Part shown: one piece after another, positions 34,001 through 44,379 of the stretch
Numbering within the stretch: the first letter of the stretch is position 1
Layout: each line of letters opens with the position of its first letter
Assembly: GCA_933228895.1 (NCBI GenBank)
Contig: OW121848.1
Span: forward strand, 163,820,688 to 163,884,687
Length of the DNA: 64,000 bases
Direction of reading: 5' to 3'
Origin: Platycnemis pennipes
Lineage: Eukaryota; Arthropoda; Insecta; Odonata; Platycnemididae
Notes under the pieces: model-generated
What the model saw: the letters and a program-made list of their open reading frames with translations, nothing else
Told to the model about the DNA's origin: nothing
Databases searched by the model: none
Program-made: the position numbers and the translations under genes

Positions 34001-34825
34001 GATACATATTTACGAGAAATTTGTCAATGTCAAATGGAATGATCCAGTTATAAAATTAATCCTAACAGACACGCTACTACAGAAAACTAAAAGTGAATCA
34101 TTAAAGCTACTGGAAATAAATGAAACACTGTTAAGGGTAGTTAAAAGTAAACTCAAAGTATGCTTAATCCTCATAATTATCAACATGCTTCTGAAAGGCT
34201 CTCCTTCTTACACTGTTTCTGAACTTGGCTGACTGTTGACGAATAATGACACAGGTTTTCACCCCTAGTTTAATGGTGTATTATGATATCATTGTTAATA
34301 TAGTGAAATATTGGGTATTAATATGGCATAGTTAGCAAATAAATATGCTTAGCATTTTTATCATTAATCATGAATCAAATTGTATGAACTTCACAGTTAT
34401 ACTATAATGGGGTAGTATCTTCCATTGAGATTAAAGTTATGATTATAGCTTATATGTAGTAAAGTGCAATTGCATTATTCCAATGAATTTTTAGCCGCTT
34501 GAATTTCCTATCCAATGTAATTAAAACATCAATTTCACACACTTAAAACTGAAATGAGGTCTGAAAATAAGAGAAATTACAGGACAACGTATCTTGAATT
34601 TATTTACTTTTCATATAATTTATATACTTTTGTAAGGATTCACATGTACGTACTCTGGCTATATACATTATGTACTAACTACTGAACCTTAGTCCTTGTA
34701 AGTGCTCACAATTTGTTTTCTTTTCAGATTATGGTAAAGGCTATAATATGGCACCCAAAGATGAATCAGGCTTAACATACATGCCAGAGGGAATGGAAGG
34801 CATCAAGTTTGTTGAATTTTCCTGA
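21857..34825 (+). CDS. WRNIP1: ATPase WRNIP1 (complete, 8 exons)
   Basis: WRNIP1/MgsA-family AAA+ ATPase, a nuclear protein that binds ubiquitin and acts at stalled replication forks. The exons are 21857-22072, 22152-22343, 22895-23092, 23356-23594, 27482-27653, 27788-27971, 28854-29099 and 34728-34825 (stop TGA 34823). All phases join, giving 514 residues. Visible features are a UBZ4 finger (C7, C10, H22, C26), Walker A GPPGCGKTT at about residues 131-138, Walker [11 protein letters not shown] with Asp192-Glu193, sensor-1 GATTEN around 218-223 and an arginine finger in ALLSRC (R235). The C-terminal MgsA-type helical half carries [24 protein letters not shown] and [13 protein letters not shown]. 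The protein is shorter than the roughly 665-residue human one, mainly in the linker between the zinc finger and the AAA+ core. Introns 4 and 7 (3.9 and 5.6 kb) are swollen by transposons. Intron 4 uses a weak donor, AG|GTCTAG, the only choice that keeps phase. Confidence 0.95.
22152..22343 (+). CDS. WRNIP1: WRNIP1 exon 2 (Walker A)
   Basis: The exon encodes residues 73-136. It contains [19 protein letters not shown], the N-terminal AAA+ signature of the family, and ends at the Walker A lysine (WGPPGCGK), so the P-loop is split by intron 2. The donor is AAA|GTGAGT. Confidence 0.95.
22663..22720. repeat. Short imperfect palindrome in WRNIP1 intron 2
   Basis: CCTACCACA and TGTGGTAGG face each other across TATTGGGCCAATATTGGCC, with matching outer bases (CAAGT / ACTTG). 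It may be a solo foldback element. No target duplication is evident. Confidence 0.45.
22895..23092 (+). CDS. WRNIP1: WRNIP1 exon 3 (Walker B)
   Basis: The exon encodes residues 137-202, from TTLAHIIA (end of the P-loop) to the Walker B block [15 protein letters not shown]. The acceptor is ATAACAG and the donor CAG|GTATGA, both phase 0. Confidence 0.95.
23356..23594 (+). CDS. WRNIP1: WRNIP1 exon 4 (sensor 1, arginine finger)
   Basis: The exon encodes [21 protein letters not shown] and ALLSRC. A GTTGAG donor at about 23607 has the wrong phase. GCAAG|GTCTAG at 23595 joins exon 5 in phase and gives [11 protein letters not shown], so that end is used here although the donor is weak. Confidence 0.9.
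23595..24535. other. WRNIP1 intron 4, 5' part
   Basis: No exon. Around 24400-24470 the minus strand carries a tRNA-like AGCTTAACTGGCTGAAGTAT and a weak B box, possibly an old SINE. Confidence 0.35.
24536..27240 (-). mobile_element. RTE-type LINE, longest copy (copy A)
   Basis: The order on the minus strand is endonuclease (27200-26650: [39 protein letters not shown]), a decayed reverse transcriptase (26100-25100) and a C-terminal domain (24962-24654: [50 protein letters not shown]). The 3' end is ATC-rich at 24538-24555. It has many frameshifts and no intact catalytic ORF. It sits antisense in WRNIP1 intron 4 and explains most of that intron's length. Confidence 0.85.
27482..27653 (+). CDS. 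WRNIP1: WRNIP1 exon 5
   Basis: The exon encodes [20 protein letters not shown] and ALNSLQ, the lid helix with the DGDAR motif, then a Ser/Thr-rich loop and [11 protein letters not shown]. The acceptor is TTTCCAG and the donor AAA|GTGAGT. Confidence 0.94.
27788..27971 (+). CDS. WRNIP1: WRNIP1 exon 6
   Basis: The exon encodes [20 protein letters not shown] then [20 protein letters not shown] and [20 protein letters not shown], the most conserved C-terminal block of the WRNIP1/MgsA family. It ends ATTG|GTTAGT in phase 1. Confidence 0.95.
28095..28300 (+). repeat. tRNA-derived SINE, degraded copy
   Basis: A B-box-like GGGTCAAATCC at 28120-28130 is followed by a body with AAAGGAACTGACC and CCAATGTATGG. 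These match the body of the clearer SINE at 39945-40231 (AAAGGAACTGGCC, CTGAATGTGTGG). It lies in WRNIP1 intron 6. Confidence 0.65.
28854..29099 (+). CDS. WRNIP1: WRNIP1 exon 7
   Basis: The exon encodes [37 protein letters not shown] and [20 protein letters not shown], part of the oligomerisation region. The acceptor is TTAACAG and the donor TTA|GTGAGT, phase 1. Confidence 0.95.
29100..30210. other. WRNIP1 intron 7, 5' part, nothing recognised
   Basis: AT-rich intron sequence without an exon or clear element. Confidence 0.4.
30210..30300 (+). mobile_element. RTE-type LINE 3' tail only (copy E)
   Basis: GTTGGCTGATAGAAGAATCG and AAACCAATCCTAAGATT, followed by GATGATGATC, match the 3' end of copy D at about 19415-19490. 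It is a severely 5'-truncated insertion. Confidence 0.65.
30715..31400 (-). mobile_element. RTE-type LINE 3' fragment (copy F)
   Basis: The words GCTCTATGTATCTTACATGA, CATCAGACCATTAGATCTCA and CACCACATTAAAAACG follow the order of copy A from 24657 to 25400, but at visibly lower identity. The reading frame is destroyed. Confidence 0.6.
31536..32387. repeat. Tandem duplication, copy 1 (852 bp)
   Basis: This block recurs at 32390-33241 with an offset of 854. Every stretch compared reads the same in both copies, including two minus-strand frames (31895-32155 and 32749-33009) with identical translations. A 2-bp filler (AT, 32388-32389) separates the copies. The block contains Penelope-type sequence and unrelated intron sequence. 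Confidence 0.9.
31895..33400 (-). mobile_element. Penelope-like element fragment (duplicated)
   Basis: The minus strand reads [40 protein letters not shown] and then [15 protein letters not shown], the end of a GIY-YIG nuclease (H-x-x-EF/EL, W-x-x-R, EAIEI-like) and its C-terminal tail. It is present twice because of the tandem duplication. The upstream part (33320-33240) keeps [24 protein letters not shown] out-of-frame remnants. No reverse transcriptase is seen. Confidence 0.7.
32390..33241. repeat. Tandem duplication, copy 2 (852 bp)
   Basis: Second copy of the block at 31536-32387, running on at its right end into the intact continuation of the Penelope fragment (33242 onward). This suggests copy 2 holds the original right junction. 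Confidence 0.9.
33402..33512. repeat. 29-bp perfect inverted repeat around a poly-C loop
   Basis: Positions 33402-33430 and 33484-33512 are exact reverse complements. The 53-nt loop contains an uninterrupted run of about a dozen C. It directly abuts the Penelope fragment, as the palindrome at 1421-1570 resembles a Penelope terminus. Confidence 0.8.
33513..34727. other. WRNIP1 intron 7, 3' part
   Basis: No exon or clear element was recognised. An open frame of 91 codons at 33957-34232 on the plus strand has no domain I know. Confidence 0.4.
34728..34825 (+). CDS. WRNIP1: WRNIP1 exon 8 (C terminus)
   Basis: The exon encodes [20 protein letters not shown], then [11 protein letters not shown] and stop. 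The YGKGY and YMPE blocks match the WRNIP1 C terminus. The acceptor CTTTTCAG lies 5.6 kb beyond exon 7. No AATAAA lies close behind the stop; the clearest one is about 0.94 kb downstream, near 35763. Confidence 0.93.
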
Positions 34826-36373
34826 AGAAATGTCTGTGTGTGAATGTGTATGAGATTGTGAACTTTTTGATAATACATTTCTGAAAAAATCATAAAATTA
34901 TTAATGTGATCTTTTTCCATATTTCTCTCCATACCTATCCTTCATTATTGAAGGTGGTTCGTTTTAGGATCACACTATATTGTATTTTTGAAATCTTCTC
35001 TGCAAGGTAGCATAAACTACAGTTTTCCTGGAAACTTGTTATCAGGTACTACCCTACCTTCTACTACTCATAGAATCCCATGAGGGATATTCATGCTTTT
35101 AAAAAAACTGGTATCTTATCCATTGTGAAATCTTCTACAAAAAAGATACAAATAGCATGTCATGCAGAGGTAATGCATTCTATATCTCCATTTACCATAA
35201 ATCAGAGTTGAATTGTAGGTTCCACGGAGTGTAAAAAGGAGAGAGAACTTCCATCCTTTGGAGGGGAAAACGCGTGCCTCCAGACATCGCTTGCTAAGCG
35301 AGTTCCATTTTTGGCCAACGGTAGGGTGTCTGTTCCTTTTCTAGAACTGTACCTGAAATTGGGCGCTTGATTTACATTGGAGTTGTGACTACAAAGTACT
35401 GACTGCTGTCGTGGAAAAAGAGAATCCAACGAAATAAATGGTCTGGGGTGTTCCACTCAACTCTAAAAAGTAATAAGACGGGGTAAAAAAAGTATATATA
35501 ACGGCGGTCATTTCCTGATCGGGTTAATCATTTAAGTGTTTCTATAGCATGTTTCTTTTTCAATGCCGAAATTAGTACAATGCTCGCTTCTCCGTAGAAG
35601 TAAGATAGAGTCAACGCACAGAGGTCCCAAATGACAACCTTAATTGATATCATCATTATATCAGCGTACATACTAAGTAAAATGATTGGATCTCAAGGTT
35701 TTCCACTTGCTTAATCCAATTTTGAAGTTCTTTTTGCTGTATTTGTAAATGCTATTGTTTCAAATAAATATAATTATTTTTAAAAAATGTCTAAATATTG
35801 TATGGAATTATAAGGGTAAAATGAAACCACAACAATATAGATCCTATCACTGCGTAATATTTTAAAAAATCAATAAATTCATACCGGGTACCTCATATGT
35901 ACCTCAGGATCCAAGTAATGCTTCGATCCTGTTATTGATGGGATATGAACACACAACCTTCAGCTACCGGCTTGGGTGTTAATTACCGATTTAAAATAAT
36001 GAAACACTTTATTTTGGCTGAATATAATTATGAGTAATATACCTATAACTCTGGGAATAATAGGGAAAAAGATACATTTTGAGTTTAATAATATCATTTT
36101 TATTTTAAAATGGTCTTTTTGATAAAGTAAAAGTCTTCTTCTGGTATCACTTCATTGGACTTGGATTTACTGGACTACCTGGATTTTTGGTGGGTATTCC
36201 CAGAAATGCCATGGGTATTACGATAACTTTGTAGGCCTTATTCAAAAAATCATTATTTGTTTATTTGTTGCTATTTTTAGATGATTTCTTCTGCATTCGA
36301 AAGTGATTACTTTCTTTCAAATTAATGTGAAAAAAAATTGCTGATTTTTTCAATAACTCGCAATTGTTATACG
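34826..36373. other. WRNIP1 3' untranslated region and intergenic sequence
   Basis: The 3' UTR must begin here. The best poly(A) signal I see is AATAAA at about 35763. The segment 35205-35460 is GC-richer, with GAGTTGAATTG at one end and CAACTC at the other; it may be a repeat but I cannot classify it. Confidence 0.35.
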
Positions 36374-37011
36374 TAAGGTGACCAGATTTCTGATCAGCTA
36401 AACCGGGACAAACTGTCGATTCTCCTGAAGCATAGGCAACTTTACATGGATGTATGTAGATATGTTTCTTTGGTCAAGTGAAGCGTTAGAAAAGTTGTCA
36501 CACTGAGTCCTACACAACTCACTTTTCCAGCACCCGAATTGGTGCAACTTCCTGATGCTACATATGTAAGAGCTTAGTATATTATAAATATAGGAATGTA
36601 TATATATTAAGTATTTTTAATTCAATAGAACAATAAAAGAAATCGAATATTAAGGAAAAAGATTTTTAATTCATTTTAATATTTATGAAATTATTTTTTA
36701 TTAATCTTTTTAAAGAGATTTTTATTCACAATTCAAATTCACAAAAATCACACTTAATTTATGGTATTTTTCAGATGGAAGAATTACTGTATCAAACATA
36801 TGCACGGATTTTTCATGTAAGATGCTGTTTGAACCATTATTTTTACAAGCATTTAAAAAAGACCAAAATTTAAAAAACAAGCTGATTATTTTGATAGCGT
36901 AAATCCAAAGACCGGTACAAATTAGTATTTTTGTTAAGTCTTTTGGGACAACGGGATAAACACCCCAAAACCGGTACTGTCCCGGCCAAACCGGTACGTA
37001 TGGTCACCTTA
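36374..37011. mobile_element. hAT-type MITE, 638 bp, 8-bp duplication
   Basis: The ends TAAGGTGACCA and TGGTCACCTTA are inverted, and the flanks carry a perfect 8-bp duplication GTTATACG at 36366-36373 and 37012-37019. Subterminal ACCGGGAC/ACCGGTAC words occur on both sides. No transposase is encoded. Confidence 0.88.
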
Positions 37012-37639
37012 GTTATACGTAGTATGATTTGGAATTTAGAGAATTTAATAATTTTATTTTTCAATTTCGACCAATAAATCCAGAAATAATACCAACTTTA
37101 AAGAAATAAAACCTTGATCGATATAAAATATTATTATTTTTAAGGAAATGATTGCATAATATCCAAGGAAATTGCACGAATTTCCAACAAATATTCGATA
37201 AAATAATACCATGCAAATTGCAAAAATTCAGGGGACATCAAAATGATTGAAGGTATATAAGTAGAATCTTTTCACAGAGAAGAGATTATTTGGATGTGAA
37301 AACACTATGAAAGATAGTAACTGAATAGTAATAAGAATTTAAGCCTGTTATTGCTTAAAAATATCAACAATTACATATTATTGAAAACTTATAAAAAAAT
37401 AAGACAGCATTACAAATCATTCCAATTCAAATAACTAATTTTCATATTATTCACAAATATGATGAGACTCACAAATTCCATGTAGACCTTTTTCACATTT
37501 CACGCAGTTCTAGAGTTCTATGGACAGGGCCACCATCTTTCCTACTACATCCAGCACAAACTTTTTCCCTCCTCCCTGACAGTTTCCTTATCCCATATAT
37601 TCCTAGCGATACTGTCCTGGGAGTTGACTGACTGGGATT

Positions 37640-38412
37640 ATTCTATCCTCATAACCATTCTCTCACAATGCTAACTATTATCTCCAACATAAACTGTACT
37701 CTTGATATTTTTTCAGGATCGTTTGATTTGTAAGCAATATAAGCATTTAGCACCATTCTAGAAATTACATTGAAGACCACCTTCTTCCAATATTTCAAAG
37801 ATCTTCTCTCATCTGAATACACATTCAACATCATATCCGAAGAATAAATGACTCCCATGTAAGGATTGTACTGATCAATGATTTGTGGACATTCCTTTGG
37901 AAATTCTTGACCCTTCCGAATGAATTAATCACACTATGCTATCGAGTTAGTGGACAGTAATAAAACTGGCTTTTTTGTGATTTCTTTTCTCGATATCCAA
38001 GAATAAGAAGTTCGTCTCTTCAAAATATTTTTATTGTCTTCACTAAAGATTTCTTTGAGGGGTTGAGGTACCATGGTCCAGAATGCATAGGTAAAAAGAG
38101 ATTCAAGTGCATGATTGGAGAAGAGTTTGGTGGTGGTAGATGTTTGGAACCAGGAGTTTCCAGGAATTCAAAATTTGGAGCAGGGAGTGAATTACAACTG
38201 TACTGAACTTTAGTAAATTCTGCTGAACGATCATGGCTACCGCTTTCGTGTTCTTCAGATCTATTGAACAACAGAACATTACAATAGTCAATAACTGCTG
38301 GTCTCTTCTTAGGAAGGATTATCACACTTTCATCTGAGTCTGATAATGCTTCACCTTCACTAGTGTCTCGACAAAAATGGGCGGTGTCATCACTTTCCAC
38401 AGTCGTCGTCAT
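37640..38412 (-). pseudogene. piggyBac-type transposase, internally deleted
   Basis: Minus strand 38412-38040 reads as an N-terminal acidic region (SEGEALSDSDESVIILPKKR). After a short broken stretch it continues KECPQ, MGVIYSSDMMLNVYSDERRS, LKYWKKVVFNVISRMVLNAY and ISRVQFMLEIIVSIVREW, the C-terminal YMGGVDxxD...YWK block of piggyBac-derived transposases. The DDE catalytic region between them is deleted. Confidence 0.8.
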
Positions 38413-39289
38413 TACTGAGCGAATTTGTATATTAAGCTAATCTGTCATTGTCAACACCAGGTAAAAATTCATTTCTACAAGTTGATGCCATTTATTAGGC
38501 AAAAGGGTTATTCCAACTTCAAAAATCCACTAGTGAAATTTCATTGTGTAAACAAGAGATGGCAACATTGTATTTTTAATGCCCAACATCATATTTCAAT
38601 TACTACTGCTGTATCTACTATGATAATGAGGCTGACAATCGGAGCCACATTGCTGGCTCAACACACCAGCTGTTAGAGGTAGCATGACAGCAATTACATA
38701 GTATCTTTTCTTCTGCCTTTCGTAGCTAAAACTCAAGGACTTGATCGCAGTGGATCATTCAGCAACAAATTATCTTGTCATAAGCGCCAGAACCGAGATG
38801 TTTTGAAACCTAACATCCTTTTGCTGTGTCATGAATCCTTAGCAGAACAAACGAGAATGTGATGTACTTGCAGTGAATAATATGTTTTTAAGCATTAGAA
38901 AAAATAATAACATGCCAAATGTAATTTCCCCAACATGATTACAAAGTTCAAAATATTAGAAGAAAGTCAATCGGTTTTAAGGTAACAAACAATATAGTTT
39001 CTAAAGTGTTGCACCAAGCAGTTTCATAAGGACAAAATGTGGCGCTCGGAAAATTCAATCCGACATAGAGTTATTTCAATTGCCAAATCTGTTGATAATT
39101 TGAATTAAAAATCAAAATTATTGTTCCACGTAGTTATTAAAAGATCCTTCTTGTGTTATGTACAGTTTACAATATTTAAAGAATGAGAAAAACATTGTTT
39201 TAACAGGTCTCCTTGCAGACGACGATATATCATCGTTGTTAAAACTCCAGATCTCTTATAACACAGTGGTGTCACCTTGCATAAAACTA
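38413..39289. other. Intergenic, nothing recognised
   Basis: AT-rich sequence next to the deleted piggyBac. I could not identify its TTAA-bounded ends. Confidence 0.35.
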
Positions 39290-39297
39290 ATTTTAAT

Positions 39298-40718
39298 TAG
39301 AGATGTGTCGATACTTGAAAATATTCAATATCTGGAATAATTATGCTAAAAGATTATGCTCAACTGCCTCGAATATCGTACATGCTCTTGATGTGTGTGT
39401 ATTTATATTAATTTAGTAGAGGTATTAGTACCTCTACTGTGCTATCTCACTAAGAGGTATTTTCCGTCGAAACGTGTGCAAGAATACATTGATACCCCTC
39501 AATTTGAGAATCTATAACTTCCAAAAGAGGAATCAGATTGTAATGAACTTATAGAATGAGTATTCCTAAATTTTCATTATGATAATAAATTTTTTTGTCA
39601 CCTTAGTTAAAATGTGGTGAATTTTATTTGAATTAAAATGGATTTTGCCACTTAAAATCCGATGACCAAGAATTGCATTCTTGTTATTCTGTTAGCTATC
39701 ATCATACTAAATTGAAATTTCAACAAAGTAGAGCCAATGATGTTCACAAAAGTTGTTGTGAAATTTGTAAAACTCTACCACAAAATGTGACTCGACTGAA
39801 TATTGAGAGGGACCACTATGGGTCAGCAAGGCAACGAAGTTGTCAGCATAAAGAGTATAGAGAAGTGATAATCATGTACCAGTAATACCCAACTACATTG
39901 AATGTAGTTTTCTCTTTTAGAGACAGCATCTCAAATTCAGGTTTGGGTGGTCATGGTGGCCTAGTGGGTAGAGCTACTGACCGAAAGGTCCCAGGTTCAA
40001 ATCCCGGGCAAGAGCCCGAACGAAAAATCTGGACACCCCCATAAAAAATCCTTGTGATTCAAATTTCTGTGTCAGAACTTCGTAGGAAATCGCAGGTGGC
40101 CCAGGGAAAGGAACTGGCCCCCCGACACTGAATGTGTGGCATTTCACACGCCATTGGCTTAGTACGGGGTGAGCTCTACTCTCACCTATCAAAACCAACC
40201 TTCGAGTTGAATCACTGAGTGAGTGAGTGATGTTCTTTACAGTGAGTAGGTCTTACTGATTTGTAAATTAATTACACGCAAAATTTTTACCTTATCAAGG
40301 TATTAAAATAGTTCATTCCATTTGATCCTTGGTTAATATTTCCAAGTTTAACACTTCCATTTAACCACTTCACTTTGACAATAGTTTGCGGTTAATTCAA
40401 AACTGGGCAGAACTTGAAGGTATATTAACACTTTCTACTTGGTTATTAACACTTAATGAAGTTAATGTATTCAACATTCCATAATTGGTACGAAAGTTAT
40501 TTAATTATATATATGAAATTTTAAAACCAGTATTCAAAGTTTTTTATTTTTTCTGATGGTAGTTTTTTTACGCCAACAGGGAACAAATAAATTAGCGGAA
40601 GGACAGGTAATGAATTAAATGTAATGCTAGTACATATTCAAAATACTAGGCACTGAATATTAGAGTTATTACATATTAATATTCGAATTAGAGAAATCTG
40701 CTATTCGTCCCATCTCTA
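39298..40718. mobile_element. hAT-type MITE family X, copy 1 (contains a SINE)
   Basis: It begins TAGAGATGTG and ends CCCATCTCTA (inverted). The flanks ATTTTAAT and AGCTTAAT agree at six of eight bases, an eroded 8-bp duplication. The interior matches copy 2 (42459-44018) at, for example, GATGACCAAGAATTGCATTC and GAAGTTAATG...CAACATTCCATAA. A SINE occupies 39945-40231. Confidence 0.8.
39945..40231 (+). repeat. tRNA-derived SINE with (GAGT)n tail
   Basis: The head resembles a tRNA: A box TGGCCTAGTGGG at 39957-39968 and B box GGTTCAAATCC at 39994-40004. A GC-richer body (AAAGGAACTGGCCCCCCGAC) and a GAGTGAGTGAGTGA tail follow. It is inserted in MITE copy 1 and absent from copy 2, so it is younger than the MITE. 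Confidence 0.85.
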
Positions 40719-40726
40719 AGCTTAAT

Positions 40727-42450
40727 CTACTTATTAATGAATTTTGAGTATTTTGAATCTTAGCACTGTTTGGATTTTGTTCGAGCAGTTCATTAAAAAA
40801 GGTTATTATAGTATATTTTGCAGGTCAAATAATAATGATCTTTTATCATAATCATCATTTCTCATACTCTTATGTCATAAAAATAATCACCGTTATTTTT
40901 GTGACTAATCAATGCTTTTTTTTATATAAATGAGAGGCATAAATTAAAATAAGCAAGCATGTTCAATGTTCTTCACTAGATACAATTGGTAAGCTTATAT
41001 TCTATTATCCATGTATCAATGAATGTCTCAGAAAGGTAATCATGAGACATCCAGAAAATCAATTCCGCGTGAAGCATCTAGAGACTATAGGTGACATATC
41101 AAAAGGCCTTTTTTTTATAGTGACATCTCATAGATCTTTCTGAAGATTACAAAATGTCTTTGGAATATTAGATGTGATACTCGATATGCCTCAGAAATTC
41201 ATTTGAGAGGTATTTCTGCCATGTGGGTAGTAAGTTTATGAGACATAAACTCACAAAAACAATTAAGTATTTTAGAGCCATTTTGATATTAGACTATGAA
41301 AGACAAAATTAATTTAGTTTCATTTTAAATGCAAGTTAAACAGCATTTCAATCATTAACAAAATAACATCTTATACATAGGTAATTATGTCCTCCTAGGT
41401 GAATTGAAAATGAACATGGTTTCTACATGTTTCTAAATGTTGTTATCACGTTCACCTTAATAATGACATTTACATGTCGAAACCATGGTCAATACCAATA
41501 AAATGTGTGTGGAATGTACAACCCAACATTTCATTTCAAATCTCGTGGTTCCACAAAGTTAAACTGTGTCTTGGGTGATGTTTACCCTCGTTTGGCTAGT
41601 ATCTCTAATTACTAAAAATTATCTGATAGATAGATACTAGAAATTATCTGAAGTGATCAAAATTACTGCTTCCACATATTAACAGTTGGTCGCAAAATAG
41701 AAAAGCATTATAGAGGAGATTTAACTACCTCCATTTGATACCTTAAATGATTACGACAAATGAATACAATTGTTCCCAGAAGAAATAACCAACAAATTCT
41801 AAATTTCAATGTCATGATGAATCACATCCTGTCATTAACTCACTTCTTTCTCCTATAGTAGTATTGAGACAGATTATAATTCACAAATTTTGCATCACAT
41901 GAAACAGAGATGGGAAAGAGGTCCAAGGTTTAGCCAGGGAGAATATAGGACATTCACCACCAAGGGTTAACCAACCAATTATCACTATTGTCACACAGTA
42001 TGTGTAGGTGTAATTCCTTTTGCGAGGAATTCCACTTGCACCTACTGGATATGGATTCGGAAGGAAGGTGCAAAACAGCATCTATTAAGTATCATAGAAT
42101 AAAAATAAAATTTAATTTAAATAATGATTGGAACACAATGAAATGAAATTCAGTGGATACATACAGTTCACTTTGAGACGTCACTTTGGAGAATTTAAAT
42201 ATTTATCACTGAAATAACCTTGTTCCCATGAAGTGAAGATAAAAAAATGGAATAAATATATGTACATTAAGAAGAATTCCTGATTTTATACAAAAAGGCA
42301 CATTTACAACTCACAAACATAAATTGCACAACAAGCTCATATACCAAATGCTTAGATGAGACTTTACAAGGGATCAAACAACATGATTTGTAAAAATGTA
42401 CTATTATACAGCATTTACAAAAAAATTAGTTGCCTAGACCATACATTGGC
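40727..42450. other. Intergenic, nothing recognised
   Basis: AT-rich, with short open frames that lack known domains. The 3' ends of WRNIP1 and GOLGA2 face this region. Confidence 0.4.
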
Positions 42451-42458
42451 ATTCAAAC

Positions 42459-44018
42459 TAGAGATGTGCGAAAACTAACCACAAAAACTCAAGTACCTAC
42501 TAGAAAGTAATCTCAATTTCTCAAATAATTATACTAAAAGACAAGATTTGAATACCTTGAATATCACACATCATTTGGGAGCCCAAACATGGCATATGGG
42601 GTGTTGATGAACTACAGCATATCAAGAGGACGGTGGAAATACGAGTCTGTCAATGCCAGGCGATTTATGGCAGAAAGACAACAGTTCCAACAAAAGGATT
42701 GTCTTTCCCTGATAAATAATGAACTAGTCACTGCTAGTCGTGAGTCAAAATCAAAGAAAGTTCAGAAGCATCATCGATGGATGCCGCTCGATACGAGTGA
42801 CAACAACCAACACGAGTGGCAACCTTGATTGCTTTTAATCTGCTACATGCTCATCATGAATTTATAAGGGGCCACACAATGTGTCTCTTCTTCCAAATCA
42901 TGCTTTTGAACAGTAACTAATGAATTTCACATAGGAGTGGAAACTCATTCCTCTACTCTGCTATCTAACAATTTAATATCAGACATTGCTCAGACTCCCG
43001 AGTTTGATAAGCTATATCTTCGAAAAAAAAAAGGAAACCAATCTTAATGCGTCTACTCTGCTATCTTACAATTTGCCTTCAGACATCATCGGGAATATGT
43101 CGAGACCCCTAAATTTGATAAGCTCTATCTTTCGAAACAGGAGACCAAGTTTAGCACAGCAAAATGTAACTCATAGAATATTCATTTCTGCATTAATTTA
43201 TGCAAGTGAAATTTTTGTTACCTTAGATAAACTTTTACAAAATGTTATTTGGAAGAAATGGGTTTTCGAGACTTAAAATTGATGACCAAGAATGGTGTGC
43301 TTGTTATTCTGTTAGCTGCTTTCACATTAAATTGACATTCCAACAAATTAATGCCAAAGATGTTTTGAAAATTAGAATAAAGCAATATTTTAAAATTTAC
43401 AAAGTTGTTATGAAATTGGTAAAATGCTACTACGAAAATGGAGACTCAACTGAAACTTGCATGTGACCATTGCAGTTGCAAGATTGCCAGCATGAAGAGC
43501 ATAGGGAAGTAGAGAAGTAATAATTACTTAACTGCATTAAAATTGGTTTTCTCTTTAGTGCGTCAATTACATTGAAATTGTTTTCCTTCTCATAGTAATA
43601 CCATTGTTCATCCTTTCAGATCTGTTGTTAATATTGCCAAGTTCATTCTTGGCAGTAAATTTTGATTTACTTGTACTTTGTTGCTAGTAGGTATGTGGTT
43701 AATTCAAAACTAGACAAAATTTGAAGGTATATTAACACTTTCTGCTTGGTTGTAAGACTTAATGAAGTTAAATGCATTCAACATTCCATAACTGGTAAGA
43801 AAGTTATTAAATTATATATTTGAAATGTTAAAACCAGAATTCAAATTTTTTAATTTGATCTGCTGGTAGTTCTTTTTTCTTCAACAGGCAATAAATAAAT
43901 TAGCAGAATGAAAAATAATATATTAATTGCAATTATAGTATTCAAAATGCTAGGCACTGAATATTCGAGTCACGATTATTATTCGAATTTGAGGAATATG
44001 TTATTCATCCCATCTCTA
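42459..44018. mobile_element. hAT-type MITE family X, copy 2 (1560 bp)
   Basis: It begins TAGAGATGTGCG and ends CCCATCTCTA. The flanks ATTCAAAC (42451-42458) and ATTTAAAC (44019-44026) agree at seven of eight bases, an 8-bp duplication as made by hAT transposases. No transposase is encoded. It lies 150 bp from the GOLGA2 stop codon and so is probably within or just beyond the 3' UTR. Confidence 0.85.
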
Positions 44019-44167
44019 ATTTAAACATAATTTTGATTCCATAATATATATCTCTTTTTTATACAAAATGGACAGTCAATAATATAATACTCCAAGCATT
44101 CATTTAAAAAACTACATAATTACTTTTTTTCATTCGGGTCAATTTTGACAAACAAGAAGGATATGAC

Positions 44168-44379
44168 TTAAACAGTAAGTAGTTGTCCAGAGCACCAGGG
44201 ACAAGGGTGGAAGGTGGAAGGTATGGAGGTTTCCGACAGACTACTATTGGACCCAATTTCACTTAGAAGAGCCATTATTTGTGCGGCAGTTTTTCCTTTC
44301 AAGGCATTGGAATCAGATGAGTATTTCTCTGATGCCAATTCAACTCCTTTTTCTTCAGCTTCCACAGCAATTTCAGCCT
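44168..44379 (-). CDS. GOLGA2: GOLGA2 terminal exon
   Basis: After TTTTTCAG the exon encodes AEIAVEAEEKGVELASEKYS, KTAAQIMALLSEIG and the tail FHPCPWCSGQLLTV, then TAA. The hydrophobic C-terminal end fits a PDZ ligand for GRASP proteins. The exon is joined to GOLGA2 by phase and by the golgin-like C-terminal pattern. Confidence 0.85.

Noticed and set aside
35202..35456. 84-codon minus-strand frame as a gene
   Set aside because: GC-richer than its surroundings but without a domain; it looks more like an unclassified repeat.
39957..40031. Possible functional tRNA gene
   Set aside because: A and B boxes are present, but the acceptor arms do not pair and a SINE-type body and (GAGT)n tail follow directly.
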